Assembly (NCBI GenBank): GCA_039619475.1
Contig: CM077115.1
Span: 534,906,315 to 534,970,314, forward strand
DNA: 64,000 nucleotides
Reading direction: 5' to 3'
DNA from: Icerya purchasi
Taxonomy: Eukaryota; Arthropoda; Insecta; Hemiptera; Monophlebidae
This document shows positions 35,279 to 48,600 of this stretch, piece after piece. The stretch's first letter is position 1; each line of letters opens with the position of its first letter. The translations under genes were made by a program, and so were the position numbers. The notes beneath the pieces were generated by a model that did not search any database, was not told the origin of the DNA, and was given only the letters and a program-made list of their open reading frames with translations.

Positions 35279-35400
35279 AGCTACCGTGGTGGAGTTGATT
35301 AGGCAGTGCTATTTCGTTTAGGACCCGGTTCGAATCGTGCTGTCGCACATTAAAAATATGCAAAAATTTCATTTGCGCTGGATTATAATGTCCGTAGATG
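35279..35400 (+). repeat. tRNA-derived SINE, copy 3
   Basis: The head CGTGGTGGAGTTGATTAGGC looks like a tRNA A box region and GGTTCGAATCGTG is a good B box. The tail GCACATT, AAATTTCATTTGCGCTGG and GTCCGTAGATGA matches copies at 1928-2060 and 21871-22000. This copy best shows the polymerase III promoter. No long A-tail remains. Confidence 0.7.
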
Positions 35401-38400
35401 ACAGAAGTGGAAAAACTGGGATTGCATTATAGCAAAATGTCTCGTTCGCGCAGTAGTATCGGTTGATAAAAAAAAGTGCTCTGTCAGGAAGAGATAAAAC
35501 AGAATTGACGCATTGAAGTGAAAAAAATTGAGAAAAAAGTTGCCAATCTGAACCTTTACAAATTCCGAGTGTGAGAGATTACCTATAGTAAATAAGGATA
35601 ATACCCATCCGAAACTGTCGTGAAGCAAAATAATAGTTGGCGATGAACGACTTACAAAAAGATTGCGAGTTGAAATTGATGTGAAGGTAGTAGTCTGAGG
35701 AATAGCACAGTCACCATACATGCGTGGAATTTATTTCACAAATTGTTACGATGATGTCGAAAGAAATGAAATGATCAGCAGGAAAATTAAGGAGCAGCTA
35801 AAACAAGGATTAGGCGACTACGTCGTTCAAGGCGATAAAACACTTTCAATCGAGAAATGTGAGACGAATTTTTCTACGAAGCAGTCATTGGAATCGCCGG
35901 GAATCGATAGTCATGTAAGCAGCCGTTGAAGTATGATCAATTTAAAGAATTGACCACTGCGAAACCTTGAAAAATATGAGCAACACCTACATACACCGAG
36001 TACCCGTACGACTTTGAAACATGTAACTAAAGTGACAAAAAGGGCAGTAATTTTATTAATCGGGTTAGAAAGCAGATGAATTTTGGCGGAACTTCTGGAA
36101 AGACATCATTATCGTTTTCATTTTTCCCTTCCGTTTTTCCTGAAATCAAATATTACCGCTTTTTCCGACCATCTACCGCGTTTTTTCAATTGCCCTAGTT
36201 ATTACGTAGGACTAAAAATTTTACTGTATATTATTCAATGGCTATTGCAAACTTTTGGTGTAAATACTACAAAATTCGTATACTCTTTCATTAAAGAGAA
36301 AACTTTGAGATTTTCGATCAGCATAAATCGCGTTTCATCGTTGCAATGTGTGGCATTAAAATATGTTACTTAACTTATGGCAAGTTACTATTTATAACCT
36401 ATTTTATATGCAGAAATGTTCATCCGATGCAAGACGGTGCTACTGGGGTTGCCTTTTCTATGACGCTTAGTTTCCGACCGATCAATAAAGGATCGGCAAC
36501 CAGCAAAACACAATATTAATGCTGTCACCACCGGGTATTCTTACTCTACAGTAGCAATAAAATATCGGTCGATGAAAAATAGAAGTTTTTTTTTAATTGA
36601 AAATTAATAAACCGAACACCGTATCATCATTAGTTGTTGTTTTATTTGTTGTATTCGATTATAATAATTTGACGGGGCTATTTGTCCATTTTTTATTAAA
36701 CGACACAGAAAAAAAAAACCCAAATAAAAGCGAAGTTTGCTTCGGCGAAATGATTAGGAATTAGAATTTTTCAAAATATGTTTTTTTTAATACGAACGGT
36801 ACAAAGTTATATCGGAAATCATCGATGAATCGTATTTTCAGGTGTCGTTTCCGCAGGCGATAGAGTTAGTTGAGAAAGTGGATAAAATTTGAGATTTTTT
36901 TTTTTTTTTAAATGGATTAAAACCGCAACCGCTTATCACCGTACGAAAAACTATTAATGACCTGCGGCTAAATGATTTCCGGTCGTTTTACGTGGTTTTT
37001 ATATATAAATTTTTAAAATATCGTCAATTTTGTTGACCACTTTCTTTACTGTACAATTTTCTATGTGTTGTGTAAGCTTACCGAATTAGATAGACTTTAG
37101 AAACGGATTGCTCCAATGATGAATTAATGGTTCTTAACAAAATTTTGCTCCATTAATTTTTAACTAACAAAACGCTGTTGATCAGTTTCATAAACTCGAT
37201 TCTTCTTCATATTGTCAGTATATCTGACCAGATAATAAGTTATCTGATCACTCTACTTTTATAGTTGCTTTGGCGATCTAGTTTTACACGGTCCTCTTCC
37301 CAGAGAAAAATTTTATTTAAATATAGTTTTACTAATAATTACAATAAACTTTAAAGTATAATAACGAAAGTTTGTTGCTAATTTTTAAAAATTAATTTGC
37401 GATTCATTTTGATTAATAGGGAAATGCCGACACATTATCTTATCTTTCTAGTATATATTTTCCACTAAAATGGTTAAAAAAAAAATCACAATTACTTCAC
37501 ATTTTTTAAATATTAATAGTTCTTTGAACTTCCGGAATTTTTTTAATCGCTGTCGTTTTTGTCTTCCTCCACGCTTTTCTTAATCTTTTTTTGTTTTTAT
37601 ACTAAGGGTTAAAGCAAAATAACCTTAAACGGCTGTACTATTTAAACCCGAAATCATGTTTACTACAATGGGAAAACGAAACTAAACAATTGTAAAATAT
37701 AAACTTTTTAAACAATGGTACACAGTTATTGAATAAAGTAACACGAAATCATTAAAATAAACCCGGTTCCCTTAATTGTATCTTCGAGAATGCCTTTTAT
37801 TATTATTATATACGTTCTTGTATAATATTTATGGCAATATTCCGGATGCAGTAGGTGTATGACACACTTCACTGCCTATTGATATTATGAATGCAAGTGC
37901 GCCCATAGACGCAAACTTGCTGCTATATGACAGTGTAGTATGCATGTTTGTTTTTGCCTTGCACGTGACTATTAACGATTATTTTACTGATTTTTATTTA
38001 TCACGGCTAATTTTTAAATTCAAGCCTTAATAGGCGCCCGGTAGTCCGAAGGTTTTAGTAACTTGACTGATGCGACTAAACGAAAGAGTTTTACATTATA
38101 TTTACCAGAAATGGTAAGTTTAAAAATAAGTTCATCGTTGTCGATAGATTATTCGAAATATTTTGTAAAAATAAAACAGCGCGAAGCAATACTGCCACAA
38201 AACCCTGTTTTTTTGGGGTTTTTTTAAATAATTTCTAGAAAGTGGAATTTATTGTAATCGTTTCTCGAAAATCGAAATTGAAAATTTTATCGTTTTCGGA
38301 CTTGAAGAATTTAAAAAGGATTTAAACAAATGCCTATCCGGCGTAGACAAAAATGTAATTGACACAATGGTGCTTGAATAAATTATGCTCTTTCCTGTGT

Positions 38401-40158
38401 TAATGTGGAATCGGTGTTAATCGTTAAATTTTTGTTAGCGGTTTTTGATTATTTTAAGAAAATGTGAAAATTATAATATATAAGTCAAAAATTAGAACAT
38501 GTGATATGGTTTTTTCTTTCGCGTTAAAAACTACTTTTGTGCCATTATTCGTGAATGGACGTGTCGTCCAAACATGTAGTACATGTAAATGAGCAATGTG
38601 TGACTGAGAAAATTGATTTTATTCGCAAAATGAAATTTTATTTTCTAAGAGGAACATAAAAATCTTATTCGAAAATAGATGTTTTTTTTTTGTTTTTTTT
38701 TCTTTTTTTTTTGAAGAAATGGATTTTAAAAACAATTAATAAAAAGGGTATTCTCGTAGTAAAGCGCTGAAAAAATAAAATGAAATGTTGTTTTTTCAAA
38801 TGTTCAGCACGACATATAAACACGGGGAGGAACGTCTGTGTTTTTACGACTAACAGAGATATAAAGGTCGTTGTTCAGATCTAAATTGAACGTTTTTCGC
38901 GCATAAATCGGATGAACTCTGAACCACGAGGTACTTTTTCAGGTCGTCGACATTTAAAATGTCTCCGAAATCATCCCCTCTGCAGTTAGTGTTGCAGGTT
39001 TTAAAAAATCTTTTCATATATTTCTGCTAATTTAAATGAAACAAAGTAAATAAACACACTGGTGGCGTTATCAAGATATAACATTCGAATATAAATTTAG
39101 ACGTTAATATAACGTATTTTTCGGATGCTTTTCACAACATTCTATTTATTTTATTTTAGTCATTTTGTGTTAGAGGTTTGCTTCAAAATTGATCAGGTTA
39201 TCGTAAATTTTATTCAGTATTATTTCGAAAAAGAATTATTTTATACCGTAGAAATTGTTAGAAAAGTTGCATTTTCACAATTCCTTTGTTTTGCTTTTTT
39301 TTTTTTTTTTTTTTGGAATTATTGTTGAACATTAAAATACCGAATTTTTCAGGAAAGGAGGTTATTTAGTTATTACCATGAAAGCTTAACCTAACAGTCT
39401 CTGGTGAGATTAGTGAATACTGCGTGTATCGTGTTTATTAGCGGATTACATTTTTATTTCGATTATTTCAATGTAGTACATAAATGCCGGCTGCTATCTG
39501 TCATGATATTTCTAGTTCACCGACAAGATAGCCATAACAACAACACAATTGCTAAACGTGGTATTGACATTGATTCGGAGTGATATCCTCATGTTGCGTC
39601 TATAGCTCTTCATTGTGAGATCATCAGCCTTAATATTAATGCTTAAAAATTTTTTATTTCAGCGACGAATTTATTCCGTTTAGCGTACGGACAAGTGAAA
39701 TTTCTTAAAACGGTTTCGAACTCGAAAATTGCATTTATCGATAAATTTTGCTTCGCGATGCTATGATAACATTCTTCAAAATGAACGTGTGTGTTCTTAC
39801 ATTGCAATAAGAACAACTGTGTTGATTATTGTAGAGAAAGGTACCGATCAGTTTACTGTAATAATTTTAATGTTTATTTATTTACCCTGGCATAGAGCAT
39901 AAAATCTTATAATATGAGTAAAAATTATATAAATGTGTGTGCGTGTGCGTGTGTGTGGGGGAGGGTGTATATACATGTTTTTTTTTTGTTTGTTTTTTTG
40001 GCTTGAACAATATATGGCCAGTAGGCTAACGTTCAAATCAGACTGAATGCACGAAAACAAAACAAAGTAAAAAAATAGTAAGAAAACATTTTCTTGTTTT
40101 TGTCCAACTGTTTAAACACTACTTATACTACTAGATAGTAAGTATAAAGGAAGAAACT
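35401..40158. other. Non-coding; one unassigned exon-like frame
   Basis: At 35720-35929 an ATG frame (MRGIYFTNCYDDVERNEM...) of 69 codons is lysine/glutamate-rich and meets a GTAAGC donor-like site at 35914. There is no pyrimidine tract upstream, so at best it is a first exon. Elsewhere there are many A/T-runs (36896-36909, 38690-38710, 39297-39314) and an acceptor-like site at 39662. Nothing else supported. Confidence 0.35.
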
Positions 40159-40690
40159 TCATCCTGAAATATGGCCGCAACTGCAGAGCAGTGCCCAGAT
40201 GAAATTTAAGGAAACAGAAAGAAAAAGAAAATACAAATTAGTATTGATCACATCCCGCAATATGGCCGCAACTGCAGAGCAGCACCCACAGTGCTCGATG
40301 AAACAAACTCGATAATCAATAATAACTCCATGTGAAAGGGAATAATTATTCCACTCGAAGTAGACAAGTAAAAAAAAAAAAAAAAAAATCATTAATCCGA
40401 ACATTGATTGGATTTTTAAAATTACAATTCCATTTTTTTTTTTCATAAATGAAAAAAGGATAAACAACGTACGATCACCAGAAACAAGTAGTTGAAAAAT
40501 GCAGAATGGAAGATATAAACCGCAGGACATCAGCTGTTCGAAAAGGAGGACTCTATCCGTGGATAGGGCCTCACAACTGAATAACAAGTGGTTGATATCC
40601 TCGCGATACGCTGTGCTTACATGGTCGCTACAATTCGAATGAAAATGGTTTTCATCGAAAAAATTAAGCCGCACTCTGGTATGAACTGAA
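40159..40690 (-). mobile_element. LINE 3' end fragment (different family)
   Basis: The minus-strand frame from 40674 reads MRLNFFDENHFHSNC, then EDINHLLFSCEALSTDRVLL, then FQLLVSGDRTLFILFSF: the end of a LINE polyprotein downstream of RNase H (ED-x-x-HLLF-x-C ... R). The remainder of the open frame is 3' UTR read-through. In it AATATGGCCGCAACTGCAGA GCAG occurs twice (about 40168 and 40258 on the plus strand), a duplicated 3' UTR segment. Confidence 0.65.
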
Positions 40691-43092
40691 CGAAGCTTGC
40701 AGATAGTGGTAACAATACATGTTGAAACAACTAAAACTTATCTTAATTCTTAACCAGGCCGCTTCTTATTTAGTTTTAGCCATTGGTCTTTCTTGATTTT
40801 TAAATTAAATTTTCTTTATTATGAATAAAGATGTACAAAAAAAAAAAAGAAAAAAAGTATTTACATTCATCAAGGTCCAACGAGACGATTACTTTGTTAT
40901 ATGACTAAATTGGAAAGGACAACCGAAAAAAAAAAAGATAAATAAAAAAAATATATATATAAATAATTTTATTCAGCTGACCAGATCTACAAAAAAAAAC
41001 AAAAAAAAACTAGTAACAGCATATCGCGACAAATTAGCAAACATGGACTATAGATGAACCAAAATTTTATTTTAATAATTTTCCTTTCATAGCGAAATGA
41101 AACGTCGTATAATAATTAACAACTTGACTAAACTATTACAATATTCTCCGAGATGTAGCGAGAAACTACCCTGATAACACGGGATTTTACACACAGCGGT
41201 TTCTCGCCGCTCAAAACTGCTCGATCTAATCGGCGTATTGTGTATCCACCGTGAACAAAATGCATATCACGGAAATTAATTTATAATTCGGACATAGCCG
41301 TAAGTTAGCGGTGCACATACCCAATTCGTATCAATATATGTGCATACATATTCACACACACATGTACCTGTATAAGAGAGGTGGGTTCTCGGCAATGTCC
41401 CGAACGATTTTTTCGATGAAATTCACGAATTAGGGCTTTTTAGCGGTTGAGGTAAATCGGTTGGTCGGGGTGTTCTACGAGGCGAGTAATTAAAGAAATG
41501 GAAGCGACCAATGTTTAAAAAGTGATCATCGTATTTTTTGGGGTTTATTAAAAAGGTAAACAATTCGCTTGCTTCTTACAACACGGTGTAAAAAATGATA
41601 AATTTATTTACACTGTTAATTAAAAATAGATAAAAGCTGCTTAATATCTTTGTTTCGCGTTGAAATAGATTTATTTACGCTTTAGGAGGCCCGGCACAGA
41701 CCAACAGTGGAACGCAGAGCGGAGTGTAAATAGCGTATTTTTTAATATTTCTTACGAAAGTGCGCATACTAATAGCGTAGTCGAGCGTAACGAAGCATAG
41801 CGTGATTTTATCTATATGCTCGGTTTGATCCCGCTGCGTGAGTTGGCGCGGATTGAACAAAATACGTTGAAAAATTTAATTTATTTCTTTTAATGCAGAA
41901 AATTTCCCATTATTCCAATCAGAATAGTAAGGAAATTTTAATATTTTAAAATTAATATTTACGATGTTCTGCAATATAATAAAATGTCCGTATTTGTAAT
42001 ATTTTATACATCATTACATCGAGAGTTAAACAACTTTAATTATCGAGATATTTGCTGAATAAAGTATGTAGCATACACTGCGAAGATGGCCTATTATAAT
42101 GGCATTGAAGAGAGCACAAAAATAGTTTACTTGTACAGATCCGATTTGTTATTTTTTCACTGTAATTCAAACACGTTAATGATGCGATTATTAATCATTT
42201 AATATTTGTAAATTAAAAAGTGAAGTATATGCCCGTCCAACGGTATGGGATAATGGTAATCGGAATTATTTTAATGAGATGAAAATAGCGGCGAAAATGA
42301 ATTTACCAAGTAAGCACACTTGGAAGTTGTGTGAAGCAATAACACCGCACACTTTGGATGAATCGGTAAAATTAGTCGGATATTTAATATGTAATATTTA
42401 TAATTTGATTTTTATTATTTCATGATTTCTTATAAAGTAGAAGCCCCACAAAGTGTCTAAAAGTGTCTTGAATTAAAAAGAGTATATTTAAATAGAATAA
42501 TTTTTAAAATGTGCCCTAATTTGTATTTCTTCCATAGATTTTAATATAGTTTATGATTTCTGTTTATTTTTATAGATAAACGTGTTCAATATTACCCGCT
42601 CTAAAGATATACACATATATTTCTAGGTGTTGGAAATTTAAAAAAAAAAATTAATTACCATTAAGGTAACAAATACCGTTCAGTAAGCGAAATTAATTCA
42701 CAGATTTTTGTTTAACTATATATTCCGTTTTCAATTACATTTAAAATATAATCAAATATTTGTACTGACTTTGGTAAATGCAGGTGATAAAATTTATCTA
42801 TCGCCAGAGTTACGAACTTATGTGGATTCAAATGATGAACTCCCCCATATATATATATATATATGTATATTTCGGGAACAACTAAATTTTTTTCTTTTTA
42901 AAGATTACGTACCGATGAAATATTTTCAGTGTTAATATAAAATGACGTAGCTTTTTCGAAACCATTCTAGGCAAATAAATAATCCGCTTACGTTATAATA
43001 CGCTACGCTTTTAACTCTGCATTATTGTGCGTGTGTTGAAACACTACATTTTACCTGCTAATAACTTACCTTCTCTCCTGTTCCGTTTTTAG
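40691..43092. other. Non-coding with A-runs and a dispersed repeat
   Basis: An AATAAA followed after eight bases by an interrupted A-run (40822-40856) looks like the 3' end of a retroposed transcript on the plus strand, but no coding part is seen. The dispersed repeat at 41390-41690 is listed separately. Confidence 0.4.
41390..41690 (+). repeat. Dispersed repeat, family C copy 1
   Basis: Shares with 43380-43570 the order GATGAAATTCACGAATTAG, AAATGGAAGCGACCAA, GGTTTATTAAAAAGGTAAAC and CATTCGCTT-like sequence. Non-coding; class unknown. Confidence 0.45.
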
Positions 43093-43201
43093 CTGGTACG
43101 CAGCCTTACACAACGTATTTAAACATCACACCAATTCGCAAATACGCAGCTCGTCGTGTTGTAGGCGGATGATAATTTGTAATAATATTTCTGGCTTATG
43201 A
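43093..43201 (+). CDS. Weak candidate terminal exon
   Basis: A very strong acceptor (ACCTTCTCTCCTGTTCCGTTTTTAG, ending 43092) is followed by an open frame WYAALHNVFKHHTNSQIRSS... of 35 codons to a TGA at 43199-43201. A second frame (GTQPYTTYLNITPIRKYAAR...) is also open for 25 codons. On the other strand the same pyrimidine tract contains a GTAAGTTAT donor. The reading frame is therefore unresolved and no family is recognised. Confidence 0.2.
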
Positions 43202-43379
43202 ATATTTGTTTTTATTTAACGTGAATAATAATGCAATGTATACAAAAAGATACCTTGTTCGTCATGCGCGTATATATTAGTAATAAGTAAATATTTAACG
43301 GCCTGTGACATTTATTAATCTATCGATTGATTTGCAAGTTCAGAGTCGATCCAATGAGCAGTTCTTGTGTACCGCGCCT
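43202..43379. other. Non-coding
   Basis: Nothing recognised. Confidence 0.4.
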
Positions 43380-43570
43380 ATATGCGATTAGTTCTGGAAA
43401 CGGTTCTTAACGATTTTAATGAAATTCACGAATCAGAAGGTTTTAATTAAGGCCTAGAAATTATAATTGGTCTAGGAAATGGAGGCAGTGATCAAACTTG
43501 AATTTAAGGTTTAATGAAAAGTAAATTTAACCATTCGCTTATTTATCATGTTAAATAGAATATTGAAATT
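43380..43570 (+). repeat. Dispersed repeat, family C copy 2
   Basis: See 41390-41690. Shared words include TGAAATTCACGAATCAG, GGAAATGGAGGCAGTGATCA, GGTTTAATGAAAAG and CCATTCGCTTA. Confidence 0.45.
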
Positions 43571-43762
43571 TCGCGATGAAATAAATTTGTTCACGATATT
43601 TATTTGGAGATTTTAAGCATATTACGCAAATTACTTCGAAAACTGAAAAATAGGTTAACGCATTCAGTTGTAACTTTTGTCTTATACGTTTAAATAAATC
43701 TCGTGAAATACTTTGATTAATCTGTCGATACGGAATAAATTCAAGCAAAGGTCACCCCGGGT

Positions 43763-43780
43763 ATTATTATTATTATTATT

Positions 43781-43833
<53 letters not shown>
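43763..43833. repeat. Mirror trinucleotide microsatellite (ATT)7-(AAT)16
   Basis: Seven ATT units switch to about 16 AAT units, so the two halves are reverse complements and can fold into a hairpin. Confidence 0.95.
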
Positions 43834-43835
<2 letters not shown>

Positions 43836-45282
43836 GTAATTGAGAAAAATATATTTGACACTGGAGCTATCTGGAGGGAAATTAAGAGAATGACTGTTAA
43901 TTTTTGTTTTGCATAATATCGGTAAACAGACTATGCGGAATAAATTTTGAACAAATTGAAAATATTATTGGGCAAATTTGTTTCTAGAAATTTTTTTAGA
44001 AACAGTATAATTTAGTACAATTTTCAAATACAGTCTTTGAATGGGGTGGCAGCGAAAATTTCCTATGTACATAATTATCTCATGTGTGGGTCGTCCAAGC
44101 TAAAATAATGAATAAACTACGCTCTAACTAAGAAGAATACTTTAATGATGTATCGTTAGAGAAAGATGACAAACTAGAGTACCTGTTGCTGTTTCAGTAT
44201 GTTTCCAATTCTGTTCATAATGAAAATTTCGTCTTCTGATTTTGTATTTTCATTTGTAATGCCGGTGTCGATTATAACTGCTAAAATGAATCCAGTTGCG
44301 ATCAGTTTATCAATAATCATTATTTTACCTGGAGGAGGAAAAAAATCAAAAGAGTTACAAATGTTTTAAAATAGGCGGAAATAACAGTATCTCTTTCTAT
44401 TACGAGTGTTGTGAAGAAACCATTTCGGAAAGGAAACGCGAAAATTACACAAATCCGGTCAAAAGGAGCCGAGTAAAAATTGTATATTTTCTATTTTTGC
44501 CAAAGACCGCTAGAACTCTCAGTAGCTTTTTATTACTGATTTCAAAATTATTTATTTTATTTTTCCGCTGTGCCTTTGGCAGCTTTTGCGGTATAGCGTT
44601 CGGCGAATCACCCAATTGTGCAAGTTACTACGCTATTATTAAGTTTTAATTTATAACGATGAACCTTGAGCGTGATAAATAATTCATGATTTACCGAAAA
44701 AAAAAAATATTACCCACATAATAATACAGGTATATTGAAACAAACGAAGAAATGAGTAATTACAAAGAAGAAGTAAGTAGGAATATAATAATCTTTTTTT
44801 TTTTTAAAGGAAATGAGGTACAGGTGAAAATAAATATAACCGGCGGCTGTTTAGATAATAGAGTTACATTATTTGTAATAGGGCATGTACACGCGAGCGA
44901 AAAGAATTTTTAATAGTATCATTGCGGAAAAAGTTTAATCTTTGATGCCAACGAGACTTCGGAACAAACACTCTTATTGAAATAATACATTTATTTTTGA
45001 AAGCCTAAGGCTGGATCACGGAATGTTACAAAGACTTCAAAAATTCGACATCTTTATTTAACTATTCGTCAGTTAATACTTGGAGACACGGGCAGGAGAA
45101 ATAGAATTCGATTCTCTAGTTAAATATAATCTAACCAGTACCAAAACGTACGATATATAAGCTAAATGTTCGCTAAGTAAAGACAGGAAAGTTGATTGTT
45201 CTTTTGTAAGTCTTCCTGTGCGTTTCTTACGGCCAAAAGTGTTCAAAATGTTACGTATTTTGATTATAATTACTTCAGTGTA

Positions 45283-45313
<31 letters not shown>
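43834..45313. other. Non-coding, nothing recognised
   Basis: AT-rich; ends in a (TA)n run at 45286-45313 that abuts the MITE. Confidence 0.45.
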
Positions 45314-45316
<3 letters not shown>

Positions 45317-45682
45317 GTATTTACTCGCGTAATTTACGCAGCCTAATTTTTGCACACATTTTTTTGGAGAAATAATATAAACCATATTTTCGCGTTATTG
45401 AAGTACATTAATAGGTTCAACATTACTAGACAATGTCTAATTTCTTAGAAGTAAATTACTGGTACCCGAATTTATAAATTACCGTAATGTAGAGTTACCT
45501 ATTATTGTATAAATATATATTTTTCGGAATAAAGGTAACTGATTTCATTTAATAAGTGTGTTTTGTTTAGGTAAGAGGTAATTTTGAAATACACACATAT
45601 AACCCGCAAAATGTAGGTTCATCTGGTTCCCCGCGTAATTTACGCACCCCCTTAGTGCGTAAATTACGCGAGTAAATACGGT
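45314..45682. mobile_element. MITE with terminal inverted repeats and a right-end hairpin
   Basis: The ends ACCGTATTTACTCGCGTAAT and its inverted copy pair over about 27 bases. The left end sits in a (TA)n run. Inside the right end a perfect 16-base stem (CGCGTAATTTACGCAC, 45632-45647, and its complement 45655-45670) encloses a 7-base loop. There is no coding capacity. The superfamily is uncertain because the target duplication is not clear (TA on the left, TT on the right). Confidence 0.75.
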
Positions 45683-48600
45683 TTATTTTTTTTTGATTAT
45701 TTCATACATCTCTATATGTAAACAAATATTAAAAAAGTAATATATATATATATAATAATTACACGTGCATATTATATACGAAAATGATGCTAATTTATAG
45801 CACTGTCATATTTTAAAAATGTTTTAATTCGGTAAAAGCACGACTTATCTTTGTTGTAAATACGAATACTGCCTAATGTTTTATTATAGTCATTATAATG
45901 TTGGCCGCATAGAAATGTACTATATAAAAATTCATATTTTTTTGTAACACTTAAAAATGATATAAAGTGAAAACAGTGAAAAATGTTGAAATATTTATTA
46001 AAAATACGATATATTTTGTGTACAATAACTTCATTTTTTAAACAAGCGAAATATTTAAAATACGGGATGAGTCATGTAACTCTATTTTTTAGTAAGTCGG
46101 CAATTAAAACGGATTTTATCGGTAGCATATCGAAAGGCAGCTTTTTTTATTCTTCCTATAGTGTCGTCCGGTGAAGTATGAGAAAAATTATTATTCGCAG
46201 ACTCTGTGAATACGGCAATTATATCAATTGAGCTTTAATTGGAACGGTCGATTCGTAAGATGGGCATTACAAAAATGCTCATAAGAAACTAATAAAAAAT
46301 TAATAAAATATGCTGGAAATACGTTGCTTAGAAGCGACGTTTTATCGGGATCAGCAAGAGACCAACTGACTCGTTAAAATATTGTTTTCTAAATAAATAT
46401 TGCTCGCCTTCAACTGTATTTCTTCAGTTTCTTTCAGCCTTCGTCACATTCAAATGTGTTTGCTCTTTGGGGCTAATGATAGGATAATCCCAGAAGCATT
46501 TTTCTCAGCTATATATTTATTCACGATGTATTTTTCGTTTTAACGAGTTCTTTTCGATTCAAGTTTTTATTTCAACTTTATTTACTACAGCAATCATGGA
46601 ATCCCATGAGGAGTACCGTTATTGTGAATCCACTCCCGACTGCAATGTGATTCCCGTTCATGATTTTAGGCAAAGATTTCACTAATCCAATTCGTCCATG
46701 AGATTTTTAACATTCAGGCTGATGCATCTCGAAAGTCCGATTTCTTCCAATTCTCTTTTATCGCGAAATTTCTTCCCACACACCGTAATGTAACACTGAA
46801 CCGGTCGCATATGTAATTAGTTTTCTTCGCAGAACCAAAAATTGAAGTACGGAAATTTTTCGACCCTTATATTAAATTTTAACTAATTCACCAAAATATT
46901 TAGAAGTTTAGACATTTTTTTTCACTGCTTATAATAAACCAGAAGCTTTCATTAAAAAACTTGCGATTTTAGCTAAGCTAAAAAAGTAGTTATTACGATA
47001 TATATATATATATATACGTTTTTATCGTTTTCATAAATGATTGGGGATAAAGTGGTAGAGCAGCTCGTGATGTGAACTTTCAAATCAAGTTGTGTACAGA
47101 ATCATTTAGTAAAATTAAAAGAAACGTTTATTTGATATGAAAACATGTGGGGATTATAAATACTTCATTCGCGTACTAAATTACATAGAAAGAAGAAAAA
47201 TTAATGGAACGGTTTGGAAATGAAGTTAAATAAAAACCAGAAGAATTTGCCAAGAGATTCTAGTTATAAAGTCAGGATGAATATTTGTAACTATGAGTGA
47301 GAAAAGGCTATAATAAAATTGTTACTCTATCTTTGCAACAAGCGAATTTTGATTCTTACGAAAAGTATGTTTAGAAATTATTGACGTGATATCAGTTCAA
47401 TTTAACCAGTTCTGTTGAAGCAAGAATTGATAAATTAATTGCAAAGAAGCGAGCAAAGCCATTAAAAATCGCGTTGTGTATTGATAATTCAGATATGTTT
47501 TTAATAAATACAGTTCGGAAATAATTTAATTAATTTTTTTTCTTTCTTGACAACCAGTTTTATTACTAGTTTGCATAATTTTTATAATAAATTCAAAGAA
47601 TAATCAAATCGAATCGTCTACTGACAAGTCAAAATAGGATATTTTGTTAAAAATTTTTCCTTACATTTCTTAAATAAAATGCCGAATAATTTTTATTTTA
47701 ATAATTTTTGGTCGCATTTAGTACAGATATATATGTTTCTTGAAAAATTAAGCGTATTAAATTTTTAAATTGAAAAATATGTGTTTAACTTTTAACTTAT
47801 AAATTATTTAACATAAATATTGTCAAGTTGATCAGCGCGTATATAGTACTGATATAATACTTTTTTTATTTCATAATATAAATTATAAAGCAAACAGTTG
47901 GGTTGCGGTGTACGGTCTCAAAGAGATATATGTTGGGTTTTGTAGTATAATTTTCAAGAAATATGTTGGAAGAACACGCGGAAAAATTGTTGAGAAACGC
48001 TCTGATATAGACTATACCCATATCCGTTTTGTTTTGGCATCATTTATTTTCAGATCTTAATTTATGCTCACATCGCAGACTTGTATGAGCATATTTTATA
48101 AGCTCTCGAAGGTTATTTGAGATATTTATACCGCGTCATAGGCAAAACTCGTTTTTTACCGATTTCAATTCCATCATCAGCCGGGATAACCGTTTGCAGA
48201 TGATTTCTAAAGTGGTGACCCTATATCTATCCTTATCCATCATTTCTCTCGATCGGGATCTATTCTCCGTAACGGTCAAAGTTATCGTATCGTTACACGA
48301 ACGTTTGATGCAACGGTGTATAGAGATTATACGTTATTTTCATACCTGCGTTACTTAAGCTAATACCTGGTGGAATTGAAATCAGCAAAGGGTTTTTCCT
48401 TAATCCGTAAAGCAAAGACACAGTTTGTGGTCTTCACGCATCGTCGCGCTAAACTATTTTTAATGTACAATACTTCGAGTATCAGATTCGTTTTTAACGA
48501 CTAATTGCAACTCCGCAGTTTTTTTTCTTTCTTATATATATATGTATATATATATACTTTAAAATAAGTTGTGGGTCCCACAAGACGACTTATTGTCCTC

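Noticed and set aside
35279..35345. Possible functional tRNA gene
   Set aside because: A and B boxes are present, but the arms do not close into a cloverleaf and the sequence continues into the shared SINE tail.
46597..46680. 27-codon ATG frame after an acceptor-like site
   Set aside because: Too short, no donor or downstream exon, and many such sites are expected by chance in this composition.
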